A DNA stretch of 64,000 bases. Origin: Streptomyces venezuelae. Lineage in GTDB: Bacteria; Actinomycetota; Actinomycetes; Streptomycetales; Streptomycetaceae. The DNA lies in the NCBI RefSeq assembly GCF_008642355.1, contig NZ_CP029193.1, positions 4,860,001 through 4,924,000 on the forward strand. Direction: 5' to 3'. The translations under genes and the position numbers were made by a program. Shown here one piece after another: positions 19,657 to 29,066 of the stretch. The first letter of the stretch is position 1, and each line of letters starts with the position of its first letter. The notes beneath the pieces are model-generated. The model searched no databases and had not been told where the DNA came from. It saw only the letters and a program-made list of their open reading frames with translations.

Positions 19657-20309
19657 TGCGAATCGTCCTCGTCGGGCCGCCCGGTGCGGGCAAGGGAACG
19701 CAGGCCGCGTTCCTCGCCAAGAACCTGTCGATCCCGCACATCTCCACGGGCGACCTCTTCCGTGCCAACATCAGCCAGGGCACGGACCTGGGCAAGCAGG
19801 CGAAGGCGTACATGGACGCCGGGAACCTGGTCCCCGACGAGGTGACCATCGGCATGGCGAAGGACCGCATGGCGCAGCCGGACGCCGAGAACGGCTTCCT
19901 GCTCGACGGGTTCCCGCGCAACGTGTCGCAGGCGGAGGCGCTGGACGTCGCGCTCAAGGCCGACGACGTGAAGCTCGACGCCGTCCTGGACCTGGAGGTC
20001 CCCGAGGACGAGGTCGTCAAGCGGATCGCGGGCCGGCGGATCTGCCGCAAGGACTCCAGCCACGTCTTCCACGTGACGTACAGCAAGCCGAAGCAGGAAG
20101 GCGTCTGTGACGTCTGCGGCGGCGAGCTCTACCAGCGCGAGGACGACAGCGAGGACACCGTCCGCAAGCGCCTCGAGGTCTACCACACGCAGACCGAGCC
20201 GATCATCGACTACTACCGGACCCAGGGTCTGGTCGTGACGATCTCGGCACTCGGCAAGGTGGACGAGGTCACCGAGCGCGCGATGGACGCGCTCAAGGGC
20301 GACAAGTAG
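19656..20309 (+). CDS. adk: Adenylate kinase
   Basis: Adk, 217 aa, interconverts AMP, ATP and ADP. The P-loop is [10 protein letters not shown] at residues 7-16, with FLLDGFPRN downstream. The LID region has a zinc-type pattern C-X5-H-X14-C-X2-C (CRKDSSH, then CDVC), a variant of the four-Cys LID of Gram-positive enzymes. It overlaps secY by one base, the usual streptomycete arrangement. Confidence 0.98.
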   Translation: MRIVLVGPPGAGKGTQAAFLAKNLSIPHISTGDLFRANISQGTDLGKQAKAYMDAGNLVPDEVTIGMAKDRMAQPDAENGFLLDGFPRNVSQAEALDVALKADDVKLDAVLDLEVPEDEVVKRIAGRRICRKDSSHVFHVTYSKPKQEGVCDVCGGELYQREDDSEDTVRKRLEVYHTQTEPIIDYYRTQGLVVTISALGKVDEVTERAMDALKGDK

Positions 20310-20325
20310 TTCAGTACGCTGATTC

Positions 20326-20357
20326 CGGCCGCGGTGCCCCTCGGGGGACCGCGGCCG
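20326..20357 (+). terminator. Hairpin between adk and map
   Basis: CGGCCGCGGT at 20326-20335 pairs with ACCGCGGCCG at 20348-20357 around a C- and G-rich loop. No U-tract follows. Possible partial terminator or stability element within the secY-adk-map transcript. Confidence 0.5.
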
Positions 20358-20406
20358 TAGTGTTGTATACGTCGGTTGTCGGACGGAAGACGGAGAGCGG
20401 AACCCC

Positions 20407-21243
20407 ATGGTGCAGATCAAGACCCCCGAGCAGATCGCGAAAATGCGTGAGGCGGGCCTTGTCGTCGCCGCGATTCACGCCGCGACCCGTGAGGCCGCGG
20501 TGCCCGGCGCCACCACGAAGGATCTGGACGAGGTCGCCCGCAAGGTGATCGCCGAGCACGGGGCGAAGTCGAACTTCCTCGGGTACGGCGGGTTCCCCGC
20601 CACGATCTGCACGTCGGTCAACGAGGTCGTCGTGCACGGCATCCCCGACGACAAGACCGTCCTGAAGGACGGCGACATCATCTCCATCGACGCGGGCGCC
20701 ATCGTCGACGGCTGGCACGGCGACGCGGCGTACACCGCGTTCGTGGGCACCGGTCACGCTCCGGAGCTGATCGAGCTCTCCCGGGTGACCGAGGAGTCCA
20801 TGTGGGCCGGTCTCGCCGCCATGAAGCAGGGCAACCGGCTCGTCGACATCTCCCGCGCCATCGAGACGTACATCCGCCGGCAGCCGAAGCCGGGCGGCGG
20901 CAAGTACGGGATCGTCGAGGACTACGGCGGCCACGGCATCGGCACCGAGATGCACATGGACCCGCACCTTCTGAACTACGTCGAGCGCCGCCGCGGCAAG
21001 GGCCCCAAGCTGGTCCCCGGCTTCTGCCTCGCCATCGAGCCCATGGTCTCCCTCGGCACCCCCCGCACGGAGGTCCTGGAGGACGACTGGACCGTCATCA
21101 CCACGGACGGGACCTGGTCCTCGCACTGGGAGCACACGATCGCGCTCACGGAGGAGGGCCCGATCGTCCTGACGGCCCCGGACTGCGGCAAGGCGAAGCT
21201 GGCGGAGCACGGCGTGACGGTGGCCCCGGACCCGCTGGGCTGA
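20407..21243 (+). CDS. map: Type I methionine aminopeptidase
   Basis: 278 aa; removes the initiator methionine from nascent proteins. The metal-ligand motifs are present: SIDAGAIVDGWHGDA (two Asp), GHGIGTEMHMD (His), AIEPMVS (Glu) and WEHTIALTEEG (Glu). The segment after GHGIG reads TEMHMDP rather than the more common FHE-type sequence, a substitution near the active site. ATG 20407 lies 97 nt after adk. Confidence 0.96.
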   Translation: MVQIKTPEQIAKMREAGLVVAAIHAATREAAVPGATTKDLDEVARKVIAEHGAKSNFLGYGGFPATICTSVNEVVVHGIPDDKTVLKDGDIISIDAGAIVDGWHGDAAYTAFVGTGHAPELIELSRVTEESMWAGLAAMKQGNRLVDISRAIETYIRRQPKPGGGKYGIVEDYGGHGIGTEMHMDPHLLNYVERRRGKGPKLVPGFCLAIEPMVSLGTPRTEVLEDDWTVITTDGTWSSHWEHTIALTEEGPIVLTAPDCGKAKLAEHGVTVAPDPLG

Positions 21244-21293
21244 GGCGGGACCCTCCTGCTTAAGGATCTTCGTCGTGGGGCAGACTTTCTCGA

Positions 21294-21323
21294 TTCGTCT
21301 TTCCGAGTGCACTGACGTAGACT
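21294..21323 (+). promoter_or_regulatory. Candidate promoter of the infA-rpmJ-rpsM operon
   Basis: TTCGTC at 21294-21299 and TAGACT at 21318-21323 are spaced 18 nt, a reasonable vegetative promoter. It lies 81 nt before infA. Two direct repeats of GTAGTCGAT follow at 21368-21376 and 21381-21389 in the leader. Confidence 0.5.
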
Positions 21324-21403
21324 GACGCGTCGGCTCTCGTGCATCCGTGTGTCTGCATACGGAGCATGTAGTCGATCAAGGTAGTCGATTCGAAGGGCGA
21401 AGC

Positions 21404-21625
21404 GTGGCCAAGAAGCAAGGTGCCATCGAGATCGAAGGCACTGTCGTCGAGTCTCTTCCGAACGCCATGTTCAAGGTGGAGCTCCAGAACGGCCACCAGG
21501 TCCTGGCACACATCAGCGGCAAGATGCGCATGCACTACATCCGCATCCTCCCTGACGACCGGGTCGTGGTGGAGCTGTCTCCGTACGACCTGACGCGTGG
21601 CCGGATCGTCTACCGGTACAAGTAG
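21404..21625 (+). CDS. infA: Translation initiation factor IF-1
   Basis: IF-1, 73 aa, an S1/OB-fold protein binding the 30S A site. GTG 21404 ([19 protein letters not shown]) is chosen over an upstream in-frame start at 21347, since GAAGGGCG precedes it and the length is standard. It ends in RGRIVYRYK. First gene of the alpha cluster. Confidence 0.97.
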   Translation: MAKKQGAIEIEGTVVESLPNAMFKVELQNGHQVLAHISGKMRMHYIRILPDDRVVVELSPYDLTRGRIVYRYK

Positions 21626-21683
21626 ATCTTGCCCGCATCCCGCTCGCGCGGGGTGGTGGCACTGACCCGGAGAACCTCACCCA

Positions 21684-21797
21684 ATGAAGGTCAAGCCGAG
21701 CGTCAAGAAGATCTGCGACAAGTGCAGGGTGATCCGCCGTCACGGCCGGGTCATGATCATCTGCGACAACCCGCGCCACAAGCAGCGCCAGGGCTGA
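21684..21797 (+). CDS. rpmJ: 50S ribosomal protein L36
   Basis: 37 aa, [20 protein letters not shown] continuing to NPRHKQRQG. The zinc ligands C11, C14, C27 and H33 are all present, so it is the zinc-binding C+ form. ATG 21684 follows a CGGAGAA site. The gene sits between infA and rpsM as in other actinobacteria. Confidence 0.97.
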   Translation: MKVKPSVKKICDKCRVIRRHGRVMIICDNPRHKQRQG

Positions 21798-21984
21798 CGC
21801 ACGACTGCAGTTCGCAGATTTTCGCGCGACGCACGTAATCAATACGCAGAGCACGTCCCTCTTCAGATCCATCGGTAATGGAGGGCGACACCCCCGGTCG
21901 GAGGCCGGGGACCCAGCCGGTACCTAGTACGGCCACTGGGAGTGGTTCTGCCGAAGACCTCCGAAGAATCAACAGGAGCCATGA

Positions 21985-22365
21985 ATGGCACGCGTTGAAG
22001 GCGTTGACCTCCCGCGCGACAAGCGCATCGAGGTCGCCCTCACCTACGTGTTCGGCATCGGCCGCACGCTGGCCCAGCAGACGCTGGACGCCACCGAGGT
22101 GGACCGCAACACCCGCGTCCGCGACCTGACCGAGGAAGACCTCGTCAAGATCCGTGAGTACGTGGACGCCAACATCAAGACCGAGGGTGACCTCCGTCGC
22201 GAGATCCAGGCCGACATCCGCCGCAAGGTCGAGATCGGTTGCTACCAGGGTCTCCGTCACCGTCGTGGTCTGCCCGTCCGCGGTCAGCGCACCAGCACCA
22301 ACGCCCGCACCCGCAAGGGCCCGCGTCGCGCCATCGCCGGTAAGAAGAAGCCGGGCAAGAAGTAG
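21985..22365 (+). CDS. rpsM: 30S ribosomal protein S13
   Basis: S13, 126 aa, contacts P-site tRNA and the subunit bridge. It begins [20 protein letters not shown] and ends with the basic tail [13 protein letters not shown]. The 187-nt leader holds a CCCCGG/CCGGGG hairpin near 21892-21910. Confidence 0.98.
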   Translation: MARVEGVDLPRDKRIEVALTYVFGIGRTLAQQTLDATEVDRNTRVRDLTEEDLVKIREYVDANIKTEGDLRREIQADIRRKVEIGCYQGLRHRRGLPVRGQRTSTNARTRKGPRRAIAGKKKPGKK

Positions 22366-22430
22366 TCCTCGCTCAGCGGTCTATCGACAGCTGACGCTGC
22401 AGGACCGACCACCTCCCGTAGGAGTTATAG

Positions 22431-22835
22431 ATGCCCCCCAAGGGTCGTCAGGGCGCTGCCAAGAAGGTGCGCCGCAAGGAAAAGAAGAACGTCGCCCACG
22501 GGCACGCTCACATCAAGAGCACGTTCAACAACACGATCGTGTCCATCACGGACCCGACCGGCAACGTGATCTCGTGGGCCTCCGCCGGCCACGTCGGCTT
22601 CAAGGGCTCGCGCAAGTCCACGCCGTTCGCCGCGCAGATGGCTGCCGAGTCGGCTGCCCGTCGCGCCCAGGAGCACGGCATGCGCAAGGTCGACGTGTTC
22701 GTCAAGGGCCCGGGTTCCGGTCGTGAGACCGCCATCCGTTCGCTCCAGGCGACCGGCCTCGAGGTCGGCTCGATCCAGGACGTGACGCCCACGCCGCACA
22801 ACGGCTGCCGTCCGCCCAAGCGTCGTCGCGTCTGA
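22431..22835 (+). CDS. rpsK: 30S ribosomal protein S11
   Basis: S11, 134 aa, forms the 30S platform. Motifs include [19 protein letters not shown] and [18 protein letters not shown]. It lies 65 nt after rpsM and is followed by a hairpin before rpoA. Confidence 0.98.
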   Translation: MPPKGRQGAAKKVRRKEKKNVAHGHAHIKSTFNNTIVSITDPTGNVISWASAGHVGFKGSRKSTPFAAQMAAESAARRAQEHGMRKVDVFVKGPGSGRETAIRSLQATGLEVGSIQDVTPTPHNGCRPPKRRRV

Positions 22836-22864
22836 CGTTCGTACGTCGCTTGACTTGAGGTCTT

Positions 22865-22898
22865 CGGGCGGTACGGCTCTTCGGGGCCGTGCCGCCCG
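22865..22898 (+). terminator. Hairpin between rpsK and rpoA
   Basis: A 13-bp stem with one G-U pair (22865-22877 with 22886-22898), closed by a UCUUCGGG loop and without a U-tract. Streptomycete alpha clusters often lack rpsD here, as this one does. The hairpin occupies that position and may modulate rpoA expression. Confidence 0.55.
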
Positions 22899-22959
22899 TA
22901 CCCTTGAAACACCTCAGGGCATCAAATAGTGGGTGCCCCTGAACTGAAGGAATCACTTC

Positions 22960-23982
22960 ATGCTGATCGCTCAGCGTCCCTCGTTGACCGAAGAGGTCGT
23001 CGACGAATTCCGCTCCCGGTTCGTGATCGAGCCGCTGGAGCCGGGCTTCGGCTACACCCTCGGCAACTCCCTCCGCCGCACCCTGCTCTCGTCGATCCCC
23101 GGCGCTGCTGTCACCAGCATCCGCATCGACGGCGTCCTGCACGAGTTCACCACCGTGCCGGGTGTCAAGGAGGACGTCACCGACCTCATCCTCAACATCA
23201 AGCAGCTGGTCGTGTCCAGCGAGCACGACGAGCCCGTCGTGATGTACCTGCGCAAGCAGGGTCCGGGCCTCGTGACCGCCGCTGACATCGCCCCGCCGGC
23301 CGGTGTCGAGGTGCACAACCCCGACCTCGTCCTCGCCACGCTCAACGGCAAGGGCAAGCTGGAGATGGAGCTGACCGTCGAGCGCGGTCGCGGCTACGTC
23401 TCCGCGGTGCAGAACAAGCAGGTCGGCCAGGAGATCGGCCGCATCCCGGTCGACTCGATCTACTCGCCGGTCCTCAAGGTCACGTACAAGGTCGAGGCGA
23501 CCCGTGTCGAGCAGCGCACCGACTTCGACAAGCTGATCGTCGACGTCGAGACCAAGCAGGCGATGCGTCCGCGTGACGCCATGGCCTCCGCCGGTAAGAC
23601 GCTCGTCGAGCTGTTCGGTCTCGCCCGCGAGCTGAACATCGACGCCGAGGGCATCGACATGGGTCCGTCCCCGACCGATGCCGCGCTTGCCGCCGATCTC
23701 GCGCTGCCGATCGAGGAGCTGGAGCTCACCGTTCGGTCGTACAACTGCCTCAAGCGCGAGGGCATCCACTCCGTGGGTGAGCTCGTGGCCCGCTCCGAGG
23801 CGGACCTGCTCGACATCCGCAACTTCGGTGCGAAGTCGATCGACGAGGTCAAGATGAAGCTCAACGGCATGGGTCTCGCGCTGAAGGACTCGCCTCCCGG
23901 CTTCGACCCGACCGCCGCGGCCGACGCGTTCGGCGCGGACGACGACGCGGATGCCGGTTTCGTGGAGACCGAGCAGTACTGA
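22960..23982 (+). CDS. rpoA: RNA polymerase alpha subunit
   Basis: Alpha subunit, 340 aa. The N-terminal assembly domain covers about residues 1-230 ([20 protein letters not shown]) and the C-terminal DNA/activator-binding domain about 250-320 ([34 protein letters not shown]). It ends with an acidic tail. ATG 22960. The lengths are normal for actinobacteria. Confidence 0.98.
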   Translation: MLIAQRPSLTEEVVDEFRSRFVIEPLEPGFGYTLGNSLRRTLLSSIPGAAVTSIRIDGVLHEFTTVPGVKEDVTDLILNIKQLVVSSEHDEPVVMYLRKQGPGLVTAADIAPPAGVEVHNPDLVLATLNGKGKLEMELTVERGRGYVSAVQNKQVGQEIGRIPVDSIYSPVLKVTYKVEATRVEQRTDFDKLIVDVETKQAMRPRDAMASAGKTLVELFGLARELNIDAEGIDMGPSPTDAALAADLALPIEELELTVRSYNCLKREGIHSVGELVARSEADLLDIRNFGAKSIDEVKMKLNGMGLALKDSPPGFDPTAAADAFGADDDADAGFVETEQY

Positions 23983-23989
23983 TGAACTG

Positions 23990-24011
23990 CCCGAGGGCGT
24001 CCGCCCTCGGG
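23990..24011 (+). terminator. Hairpin between rpoA and rplQ
   Basis: CCCGAGGGCG at 23990-23999 pairs with CGCCCTCGGG at 24002-24011, with the inner pairs opening to form the loop. A second weaker inverted repeat (CTGTCCCCGG with CCGGGGCAG) follows. No U-tract, so partial termination or RNA stabilisation is likely. Confidence 0.5.
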
Positions 24012-24063
24012 GCCCTGTCCCCGGTACCTGATACGGCCGGGGCAGATCACTAGGAGAAACACC

Positions 24064-24552
24064 ATGCCGAAGCCCACCAAGGGTGCCCGTCTGGGCGGCA
24101 GCGCCGCGCACGAGAAGCTCCTGCTGGCGAACCTCGCCAAGCAGCTCTTCGAGCACGGCCGGATCACGACGACCGAGGCCAAGGCCCGTCGTCTGCGTCC
24201 GTACGCGGAGCGTCTGGTCACCAAGGCGAAGAAGGGCGACCTTCACAACCGCCGCCAGGTGCTGTCCGTCATCACCGACAAGAGCATCGTGCACACGCTC
24301 TTCACGGAGATCGGCCCGCGTTACGAGAACCGCCCGGGTGGCTACACCCGTATCACCAAGATCGGTAACCGTCGTGGCGACAACGCGCCCATGGCGATCA
24401 TCGAGCTGGTGGAGGCCCTGACCGTGGCCCAGGAGGCCACCGGTGAGGCCGAGGCCGCGACCAAGCGCGCCGCCAAGGACGCCGAGGCCACCGACGCCAA
24501 GGTCGACACGGCCAAGGCCGACGAGGCTGCCGAGGAGTCGAAGGACGCGTAA
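24064..24552 (+). CDS. rplQ: 50S ribosomal protein L17 with acidic tail
   Basis: L17, 162 aa. The conserved domain ([20 protein letters not shown] to [10 protein letters not shown]) covers about 120 residues. A tail of about 40 residues rich in Ala, Glu, Asp and Lys follows and is probably disordered, a common actinobacterial extension. Last gene of the alpha cluster, closed by a terminator at 24637. Confidence 0.97.
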   Translation: MPKPTKGARLGGSAAHEKLLLANLAKQLFEHGRITTTEAKARRLRPYAERLVTKAKKGDLHNRRQVLSVITDKSIVHTLFTEIGPRYENRPGGYTRITKIGNRRGDNAPMAIIELVEALTVAQEATGEAEAATKRAAKDAEATDAKVDTAKADEAAEESKDA

Positions 24553-24603
24553 GCGTTCTGCCGGGGACTGCGCGTCATCGGCTGCGGCCTCGCCGTGGCT
24601 GGC

Positions 24604-24634
24604 CGCGCAGTTCCCCGCGCCCCTTCAGGGCGCG
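24604..24634. repeat. Dispersed intergenic GC-rich repeat, copy 1
   Basis: This segment has the core GTTCCCCGCGCCCCTTCAGG flanked by CGCG-rich arms, and recurs at 50736-50767 with one substitution and one extra G. Very similar elements are, from memory, scattered through Streptomyces intergenic regions. It can form an imperfect hairpin between GCGCCCC and GGGCGCG. Confidence 0.6.
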
Positions 24635-24636
24635 CC

Positions 24637-24672
24637 GCGGGCCTCCCCCTTGCCGGGGTAGGCCCGCTTTTT
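24637..24672 (+). terminator. Intrinsic terminator after rplQ
   Basis: GCGGGCC at 24637-24643 pairs with GGCCCGC at 24661-24667, extended inwards by CCCC/GGGG, and is followed by TTTTT. It ends the alpha operon before truA. Confidence 0.8.
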
Positions 24673-24694
24673 CGTTGCCTGAGAGGATCCACGT

Positions 24695-25549
24695 GTGAGC
24701 GATGAAGTAGAGCCCGGGTTCGTGCGGGTGCGGTTGGATCTTTCGTATGACGGCAGGGACTTCTCCGGCTGGGCCAAGCAGAAGCAGGGGCAGCGGACCG
24801 TCCAGGGGGAGATCGAGGCCGCGCTGCGGACGGTGACGCGGTCGCAGGAGACGTACGAGCTGACCGTCGCGGGGCGGACCGACAGCGGCGTGCACGCGCG
24901 GGGGCAGGTAGCCCACGTCGACCTGCCGGAGAGCGTGTGGGCCGAGCACAGCGACAAGCTGCTGCGCAGGCTCGCCGGACGGCTGCCGCACGACGTGCGG
25001 GTGTGGAAGGCCGCCGAGGCGCCCGCCGGGTTCAACGCCCGGTTCGCGGCCGTGTGGCGCCGGTACGCCTACCGCGTGACCGACCACCCCGGCGGCGTCG
25101 ACCCGCTGCTGCGGGGACACGTGCTCTGGCACGACTGGCCGCTGGACCTCGACGCGATGAACGCCGCCGCCGAGCGGCTCGTCGGTGAGCATGACTTCGC
25201 CGCGTACTGCAAGAAGCGTGAGGGTGCGACGACCATTCGTACGCTGCAGGAACTGCGGTGGGAGCGGCGGCCGGACGGGATCTTCGAGGCGACCGTGCGG
25301 GCCGACGCGTTCTGCCACAACATGGTGCGCTCGCTGGTCGGCGCCATGCTGTTCGTGGGGGACGGGCACCGGCCCGTGGAGTGGCCGGAGAAGGTGCTCC
25401 GCGCGGGCGTGCGGGACTCCGCCGTGCACGTCGTGCGCCCGCACGGGCTGACGCTGGAGGAGGTCGGCTACCCGGCCGACGAGCTGCTCGCCGCGCGCAG
25501 CAAGGAGGCGCGCAACAAGCGGACGCTGCCCGGGGCCGGGTGCTGCTGA
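24695..25549 (+). CDS. truA: tRNA pseudouridine(38-40) synthase
   Basis: TruA, 284 aa, makes pseudouridine in the tRNA anticodon stem-loop. The catalytic aspartate is D63 in [13 protein letters not shown]. Also present are [17 protein letters not shown] at the N-terminus and [20 protein letters not shown] 24695 follows GAGAGGATCC. Its position after rplQ is conserved. Confidence 0.96.
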   Translation: MSDEVEPGFVRVRLDLSYDGRDFSGWAKQKQGQRTVQGEIEAALRTVTRSQETYELTVAGRTDSGVHARGQVAHVDLPESVWAEHSDKLLRRLAGRLPHDVRVWKAAEAPAGFNARFAAVWRRYAYRVTDHPGGVDPLLRGHVLWHDWPLDLDAMNAAAERLVGEHDFAAYCKKREGATTIRTLQELRWERRPDGIFEATVRADAFCHNMVRSLVGAMLFVGDGHRPVEWPEKVLRAGVRDSAVHVVRPHGLTLEEVGYPADELLAARSKEARNKRTLPGAGCC

Positions 25550-25564
25550 GTTCCGTGGGTCCGA

Positions 25565-26431
25565 CTACTGGGGGGCTTCGGCGGCGGCCGAAGCCTGGAC
25601 CTGGCCCCGCAGGTGGATTCGCTGGAACGCGAAGCGGGCGAGGTCGTCGCCGACGCCGTACGCCTTGCGGTCGCCCGTCGTCACGTCCTTGCCGCTGGTG
25701 TAGCCGGTGGTGGTGAAGTAGGCGTAGCGGCCGTAGGCGTTGTAGGTGCCGCGGCACACGCCCGTGCGGCAGAAGGCGGGCACGCCCTTGCCGGACAGCG
25801 AGTTCACGAGGCCCTTCTCGGCCTGCTCCTTGACCTTCTTCGCGTCCGCCGCGGTGTCGAAGACGGCGACGCCGATCGTGACCGCGACACCGTCCCTGAT
25901 GTAGCTGGCGCGGATCATGCGCGTGCAGTCGTTCCTGGCGAGGACCGAGGCGAGGGCGGGCTGGGCGACCGACGTGCACTTCGTGGTGCTGTCGGTCGCG
26001 CCCTTCTTGTAGAGGCGCTCGCCGGTCCGCCACGACTTGCCGGGGAACATGCCCTCGGGGGTCAGCGGCGCCTTGTCCTTCTTGGCGCTGGAGATGAAGT
26101 CCTTGGGGTCCGGCGGGGGCGGCGGCGTGGTCGCCTCGAAGGACGGCTCCGCCTCCTTGCTCGCACCGGGGATGTCCGCGGCCGTCGGCAGCTCGCCGGC
26201 CGGCTTGTTCGACGCGGAGGATTCGTCGCTGTTCGCCGTGACGACGGTGATGGCGACGGCGGCGGCGATGCCGACGGTCGCGAAGACTCCGCCGCCGATC
26301 AGCAGCCACTTGCGACGGCGGGTACGCGCCTCGGAGGCCTCGGCGAGCGCCGCCCAGTCGGGCGTGGGCCCGCCGCCGGGCCCGCCCGTTCCGCCCGGAC
26401 CCCACTGAGGTCCCCCTTGCCCAAAGCTCAT
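25565..26431 (-). CDS. Membrane-anchored protein of unknown function
   Basis: 288 aa from ATG 26431; an ATG 9 nt upstream is also possible, and neither has a good ribosome site. A Gly/Pro-rich cytoplasmic N-terminus (about 40 residues, GGPQWGPGGTGGPGGG) precedes one membrane helix (WLLIGGGVFATVGIAAAVAI). A Pro-rich linker with PPPPPDP then leads to an exported domain of about 180 residues with cysteines in TKCTSV, NDCTRM and FCRTGVCRG that may form disulphides. No enzyme motif is seen. It is convergent with truA and divergent from the glycosyltransferase. Confidence 0.8.
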   Translation of the reverse strand: MSFGQGGPQWGPGGTGGPGGGPTPDWAALAEASEARTRRRKWLLIGGGVFATVGIAAAVAITVVTANSDESSASNKPAGELPTAADIPGASKEAEPSFEATTPPPPPDPKDFISSAKKDKAPLTPEGMFPGKSWRTGERLYKKGATDSTTKCTSVAQPALASVLARNDCTRMIRASYIRDGVAVTIGVAVFDTAADAKKVKEQAEKGLVNSLSGKGVPAFCRTGVCRGTYNAYGRYAYFTTTGYTSGKDVTTGDRKAYGVGDDLARFAFQRIHLRGQVQASAAAEAPQ

Positions 26432-26505
26432 GGGGCGCATCTTAGACGGGCTTCCCGGGATGTTGAGCGGGGGTTGTGCGGGGGCCCAGGCCTAGCCTGA
26501 AGCGT

Positions 26506-27717
26506 ATGAACATGGGCAATTCGGCGGTTTGCGGGTGGTTGCTGCGCCCGGCCGAGTCGTACGTCCGGTGGGTGCTCGCAGTGGTGCTCGTCGCCGCGGT
26601 CGTCCGGGTGGGTCTCGCCTCGCCGCAGGGCGGGATGGACAACGCCATCGTGGTGCGGGCCGCCGAGGCCTGGCTCGACGGGCGCTCGCCCTACGCCGAC
26701 CGGCACTTCCTCTATCTCCCCGGCGCCGTGCTCGCGGCGGTGCCGCAGGCGCTGCTGCCCGCGGACGTGGTGCGATTCCTGGTGCCCGCGGGGGTGACGG
26801 CGGGACTCGTCGGGGGGTGGGTGTGTGCGCTGCGTGTGTACGGAGTGCCTTTGCGGAGTCGGTTCGCCGGATACGGGCTGCTCGGGCTCGCGCTCGGCTT
26901 CGCGCCGTTCGGGCACCTCGTCCAGCTCGGCAACTGGACGGCGGGTTCCGCGCTCGCGCTGCCGTGCGCGCTGCTCCTCGTGTGCCGAGGCCGGTGGGTC
27001 GCGGCCGGGCTCGTCATCGGGGCGGCCGTCGCCGTGAAGCCGCTGCTCGCGCCCGTCCTCCTTCTTTTCGTGTTCGCGCGCAGGTGGCGGGCGCTCGCGG
27101 CGGCCGTGGGCGTGCCCGCGCTGGTGTCGGCGGTCGCCGCGCTCGCCATGCCGGACCCCGCCGGGTTCTTCACGCGGACGCTGCCCTTCCTGCTGCGCGG
27201 CGAGGACTCCTTCGTACGCCTCTATGAGGCCTCGCCCGCCGCGGTGCTCGCGCGGCTCGGGGTGCCGGAGTCGGGCGCCGCGCTGCTGGCCGGGGGTGCG
27301 GCGGCGGCCGGGGTGTGGTGTGCGTGGCGGCGGTGGGGGAGAGGTGAGGAAGAGGGCGGGGCGGCGGCGAGGGTCGTGGAATGCGCCGTGATGCTGATGC
27401 TTTCGGCCTTTCTCGTCTCCCGGCCCTCGTACGACCACTATCTGTTGGTCGTGCTTCCGCTGCTGCTCGCGGGGGTCCTGGCGCCGGGGGCGGCCGCGCG
27501 CGGTCCGTGGTTCTGGGTGGCGCTGGTGCCGCAGGTGCCGGGGTTCACGTGGCCGTGGCTGGAGCCCGGGACGCGGCGGGCCTTCAAGGACGCGGTGACG
27601 CTGTGCGTGCTCGCGGGCACGGTCGGGTGGGCATGCGCACGGGCCGTCACGCCGGTGAGCGCGGGCCCGCCCGCGGCGAGGGAGTCGTCGGTGCCGGGGT
27701 CCAGGACCGCGTTTTGA
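26506..27717 (+). CDS. GT87-type (DUF2029) polyprenol-phosphate-mannose-dependent mannosyltransferase
   Basis: 403 aa, an integral membrane protein with about nine to ten hydrophobic segments. The acidic residues near the first extracellular loop (NAIVVRAAEAWLDGRSPYAD) and the GNWTAGSALALP segment resemble actinobacterial GT87/DUF2029 mannosyltransferases, which act outside the membrane on lipomannan-like or protein substrates. ATG 26506 lacks a clear ribosome site. The substrate is unknown. It is encoded divergently from the membrane protein at 25565. Confidence 0.72.
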   Translation: MNMGNSAVCGWLLRPAESYVRWVLAVVLVAAVVRVGLASPQGGMDNAIVVRAAEAWLDGRSPYADRHFLYLPGAVLAAVPQALLPADVVRFLVPAGVTAGLVGGWVCALRVYGVPLRSRFAGYGLLGLALGFAPFGHLVQLGNWTAGSALALPCALLLVCRGRWVAAGLVIGAAVAVKPLLAPVLLLFVFARRWRALAAAVGVPALVSAVAALAMPDPAGFFTRTLPFLLRGEDSFVRLYEASPAAVLARLGVPESGAALLAGGAAAAGVWCAWRRWGRGEEEGGAAARVVECAVMLMLSAFLVSRPSYDHYLLVVLPLLLAGVLAPGAAARGPWFWVALVPQVPGFTWPWLEPGTRRAFKDAVTLCVLAGTVGWACARAVTPVSAGPPAARESSVPGSRTAF

Positions 27718-27750
27718 CCGGTACGGGCCACCGCGGGTACTCTCGACGAT

Positions 27751-27761
27751 TGATACGTATT
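27751..27761. promoter_or_regulatory. TGATACGTATT motif upstream of rplM
   Basis: The same 11-mer as at 18275-18285 before secY. Here it lies 166 nt before rplM, in a 210-nt intergenic region that otherwise holds the short palindrome AAGGGCCCTT near 27783 and no gene. A promoter or operator role is inferred from the repetition only. Confidence 0.4.
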
Positions 27762-27927
27762 GGTGTCCTCGATCTCACGCGAAAGGGCCCTTACGTAGGT
27801 TCCCTGGAGCAGTTACCAGTGGCTCGCATACGGGCAGCGTCCCCGGCACTGTGAGCCCCAGCTGCATGATCGCTTCCTGGGTGCCGTGTGTCTGGACCCC
27901 ATCCACTGAAGAAGCGAAGGCTACTAA

Positions 27928-28371
27928 GTGCGTACGTACAGCCCCAAGCCCGGCGACGTGACCCGCCAGTGGCACGTCATCGACGCTCAGGACATCGTCC
28001 TGGGTCGTCTGGCGACCACCGCTGCCACCCTCCTGCGTGGCAAGCACAAGGCGATCTACGCCCCCCACGTCGACACCGGTGACTTCGTCATCATCATCAA
28101 CGCGGAGAAGGTGCACCTCTCCGGCAACAAGAAGACCCAGAAGATGGCGTACCGCCACTCCGGTTACCCGGGTGGTCTGCGTTCCGTCCGTTACGACGAG
28201 CTGCTCGAGAAGAGCCCCGAGAAGGCTGTCGAGAAGGCCGTCAAGGGCATGCTCCCCAAGAACACCCTGGGCCGTCAGATGCTCTCGAAGCTGAAGGTCT
28301 ACGCGGGCGACCAGCACCCGCACGGCGCTCAGCAGCCGGTCCCGTTCGAGATCACCCAGGTCGCGCAGTAG
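27928..28371 (+). CDS. rplM: 50S ribosomal protein L13
   Basis: L13, 147 aa, an early 50S assembly protein. GTG 27928, reading [20 protein letters not shown] and later [20 protein letters not shown]. First gene of the rplM-rpsI pair. Confidence 0.98.
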   Translation: MRTYSPKPGDVTRQWHVIDAQDIVLGRLATTAATLLRGKHKAIYAPHVDTGDFVIIINAEKVHLSGNKKTQKMAYRHSGYPGGLRSVRYDELLEKSPEKAVEKAVKGMLPKNTLGRQMLSKLKVYAGDQHPHGAQQPVPFEITQVAQ

Positions 28372-28413
28372 TTCCGGCCACCCCCTAAGACGTAAAGAAA
28401 TCTGAGGAGAATC

Positions 28414-28935
28414 GTGGCCGAGACCACCGTTGAGCAGCCGGTCGAAGAGACCGAGGGTGTCGACGTAGAGCAGTACACCACCGAGTCCGAGGCGCCCGTC
28501 GAGGGCGAGTACACCTCGGAGTCGAACGCCGCGCGCTTCGGCGACCCCCAGCCGGCCGCCGGCCTGGGCCGTCGCAAGAACGCCATCGCCCGCGTCCGGA
28601 TCGTCCCGGGCACCGGCAAGTGGAAGGTCAACGGGCGCACGCTCGAGGACTACTTCCCGAACAAGGTCCACCAGCAGGAAGTCAACGAGCCCTTCAAGGT
28701 GCTCGAGCTCGACGGCCGCTACGACGTCATCGCCCGCATCGCGGGTGGCGGCGTCTCCGGTCAGGCCGGTGCGCTCCGTCTCGGTGTCGCCCGTGCGCTG
28801 AACGAGGCCGACGTCGAGAACAACCGCGGCGCCCTGAAGAAGGCCGGTTACCTCAAGCGTGACGACCGTGCGGTCGAGCGCAAGAAGGCCGGTCTCAAGA
28901 AGGCCCGCAAGGCCCCGCAGTACAGCAAGCGCTAA
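28414..28935 (+). CDS. rpsI: 30S ribosomal protein S9, N-terminally extended
   Basis: S9, 173 aa. The conserved domain starts near residue 50 ([20 protein letters not shown]) and ends in the canonical QYSKR tail that touches P-site tRNA. The first 45-50 residues are acidic ([19 protein letters not shown]), an actinobacterial extension. GTG start after TGAGGAGAA. Confidence 0.97.
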   Translation: MAETTVEQPVEETEGVDVEQYTTESEAPVEGEYTSESNAARFGDPQPAAGLGRRKNAIARVRIVPGTGKWKVNGRTLEDYFPNKVHQQEVNEPFKVLELDGRYDVIARIAGGGVSGQAGALRLGVARALNEADVENNRGALKKAGYLKRDDRAVERKKAGLKKARKAPQYSKR

Positions 28936-28960
28936 TCGCTGCCTGCTCGTACTTTCGTTC

Positions 28961-28991
28961 GCCCCGGCGGCACTCACCGTGCTGCCGGGGC
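28961..28991 (+). terminator. Hairpin terminator after rpsI
   Basis: GCCCCGGCGGCAC at 28961-28973 pairs with 28979-28991 with a single G-U pair and a 5-nt loop. GTTCGTC follows rather than a true U-tract. Likely end of the rplM-rpsI transcript. Confidence 0.65.
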
Positions 28992-29066
28992 GTTCGTCTA
29001 TTCAGGAACACCCTGATCAGGAACCCCCTGAGGCAATCGTTTTTCTTGAACGTTCGGAGGACAGCA

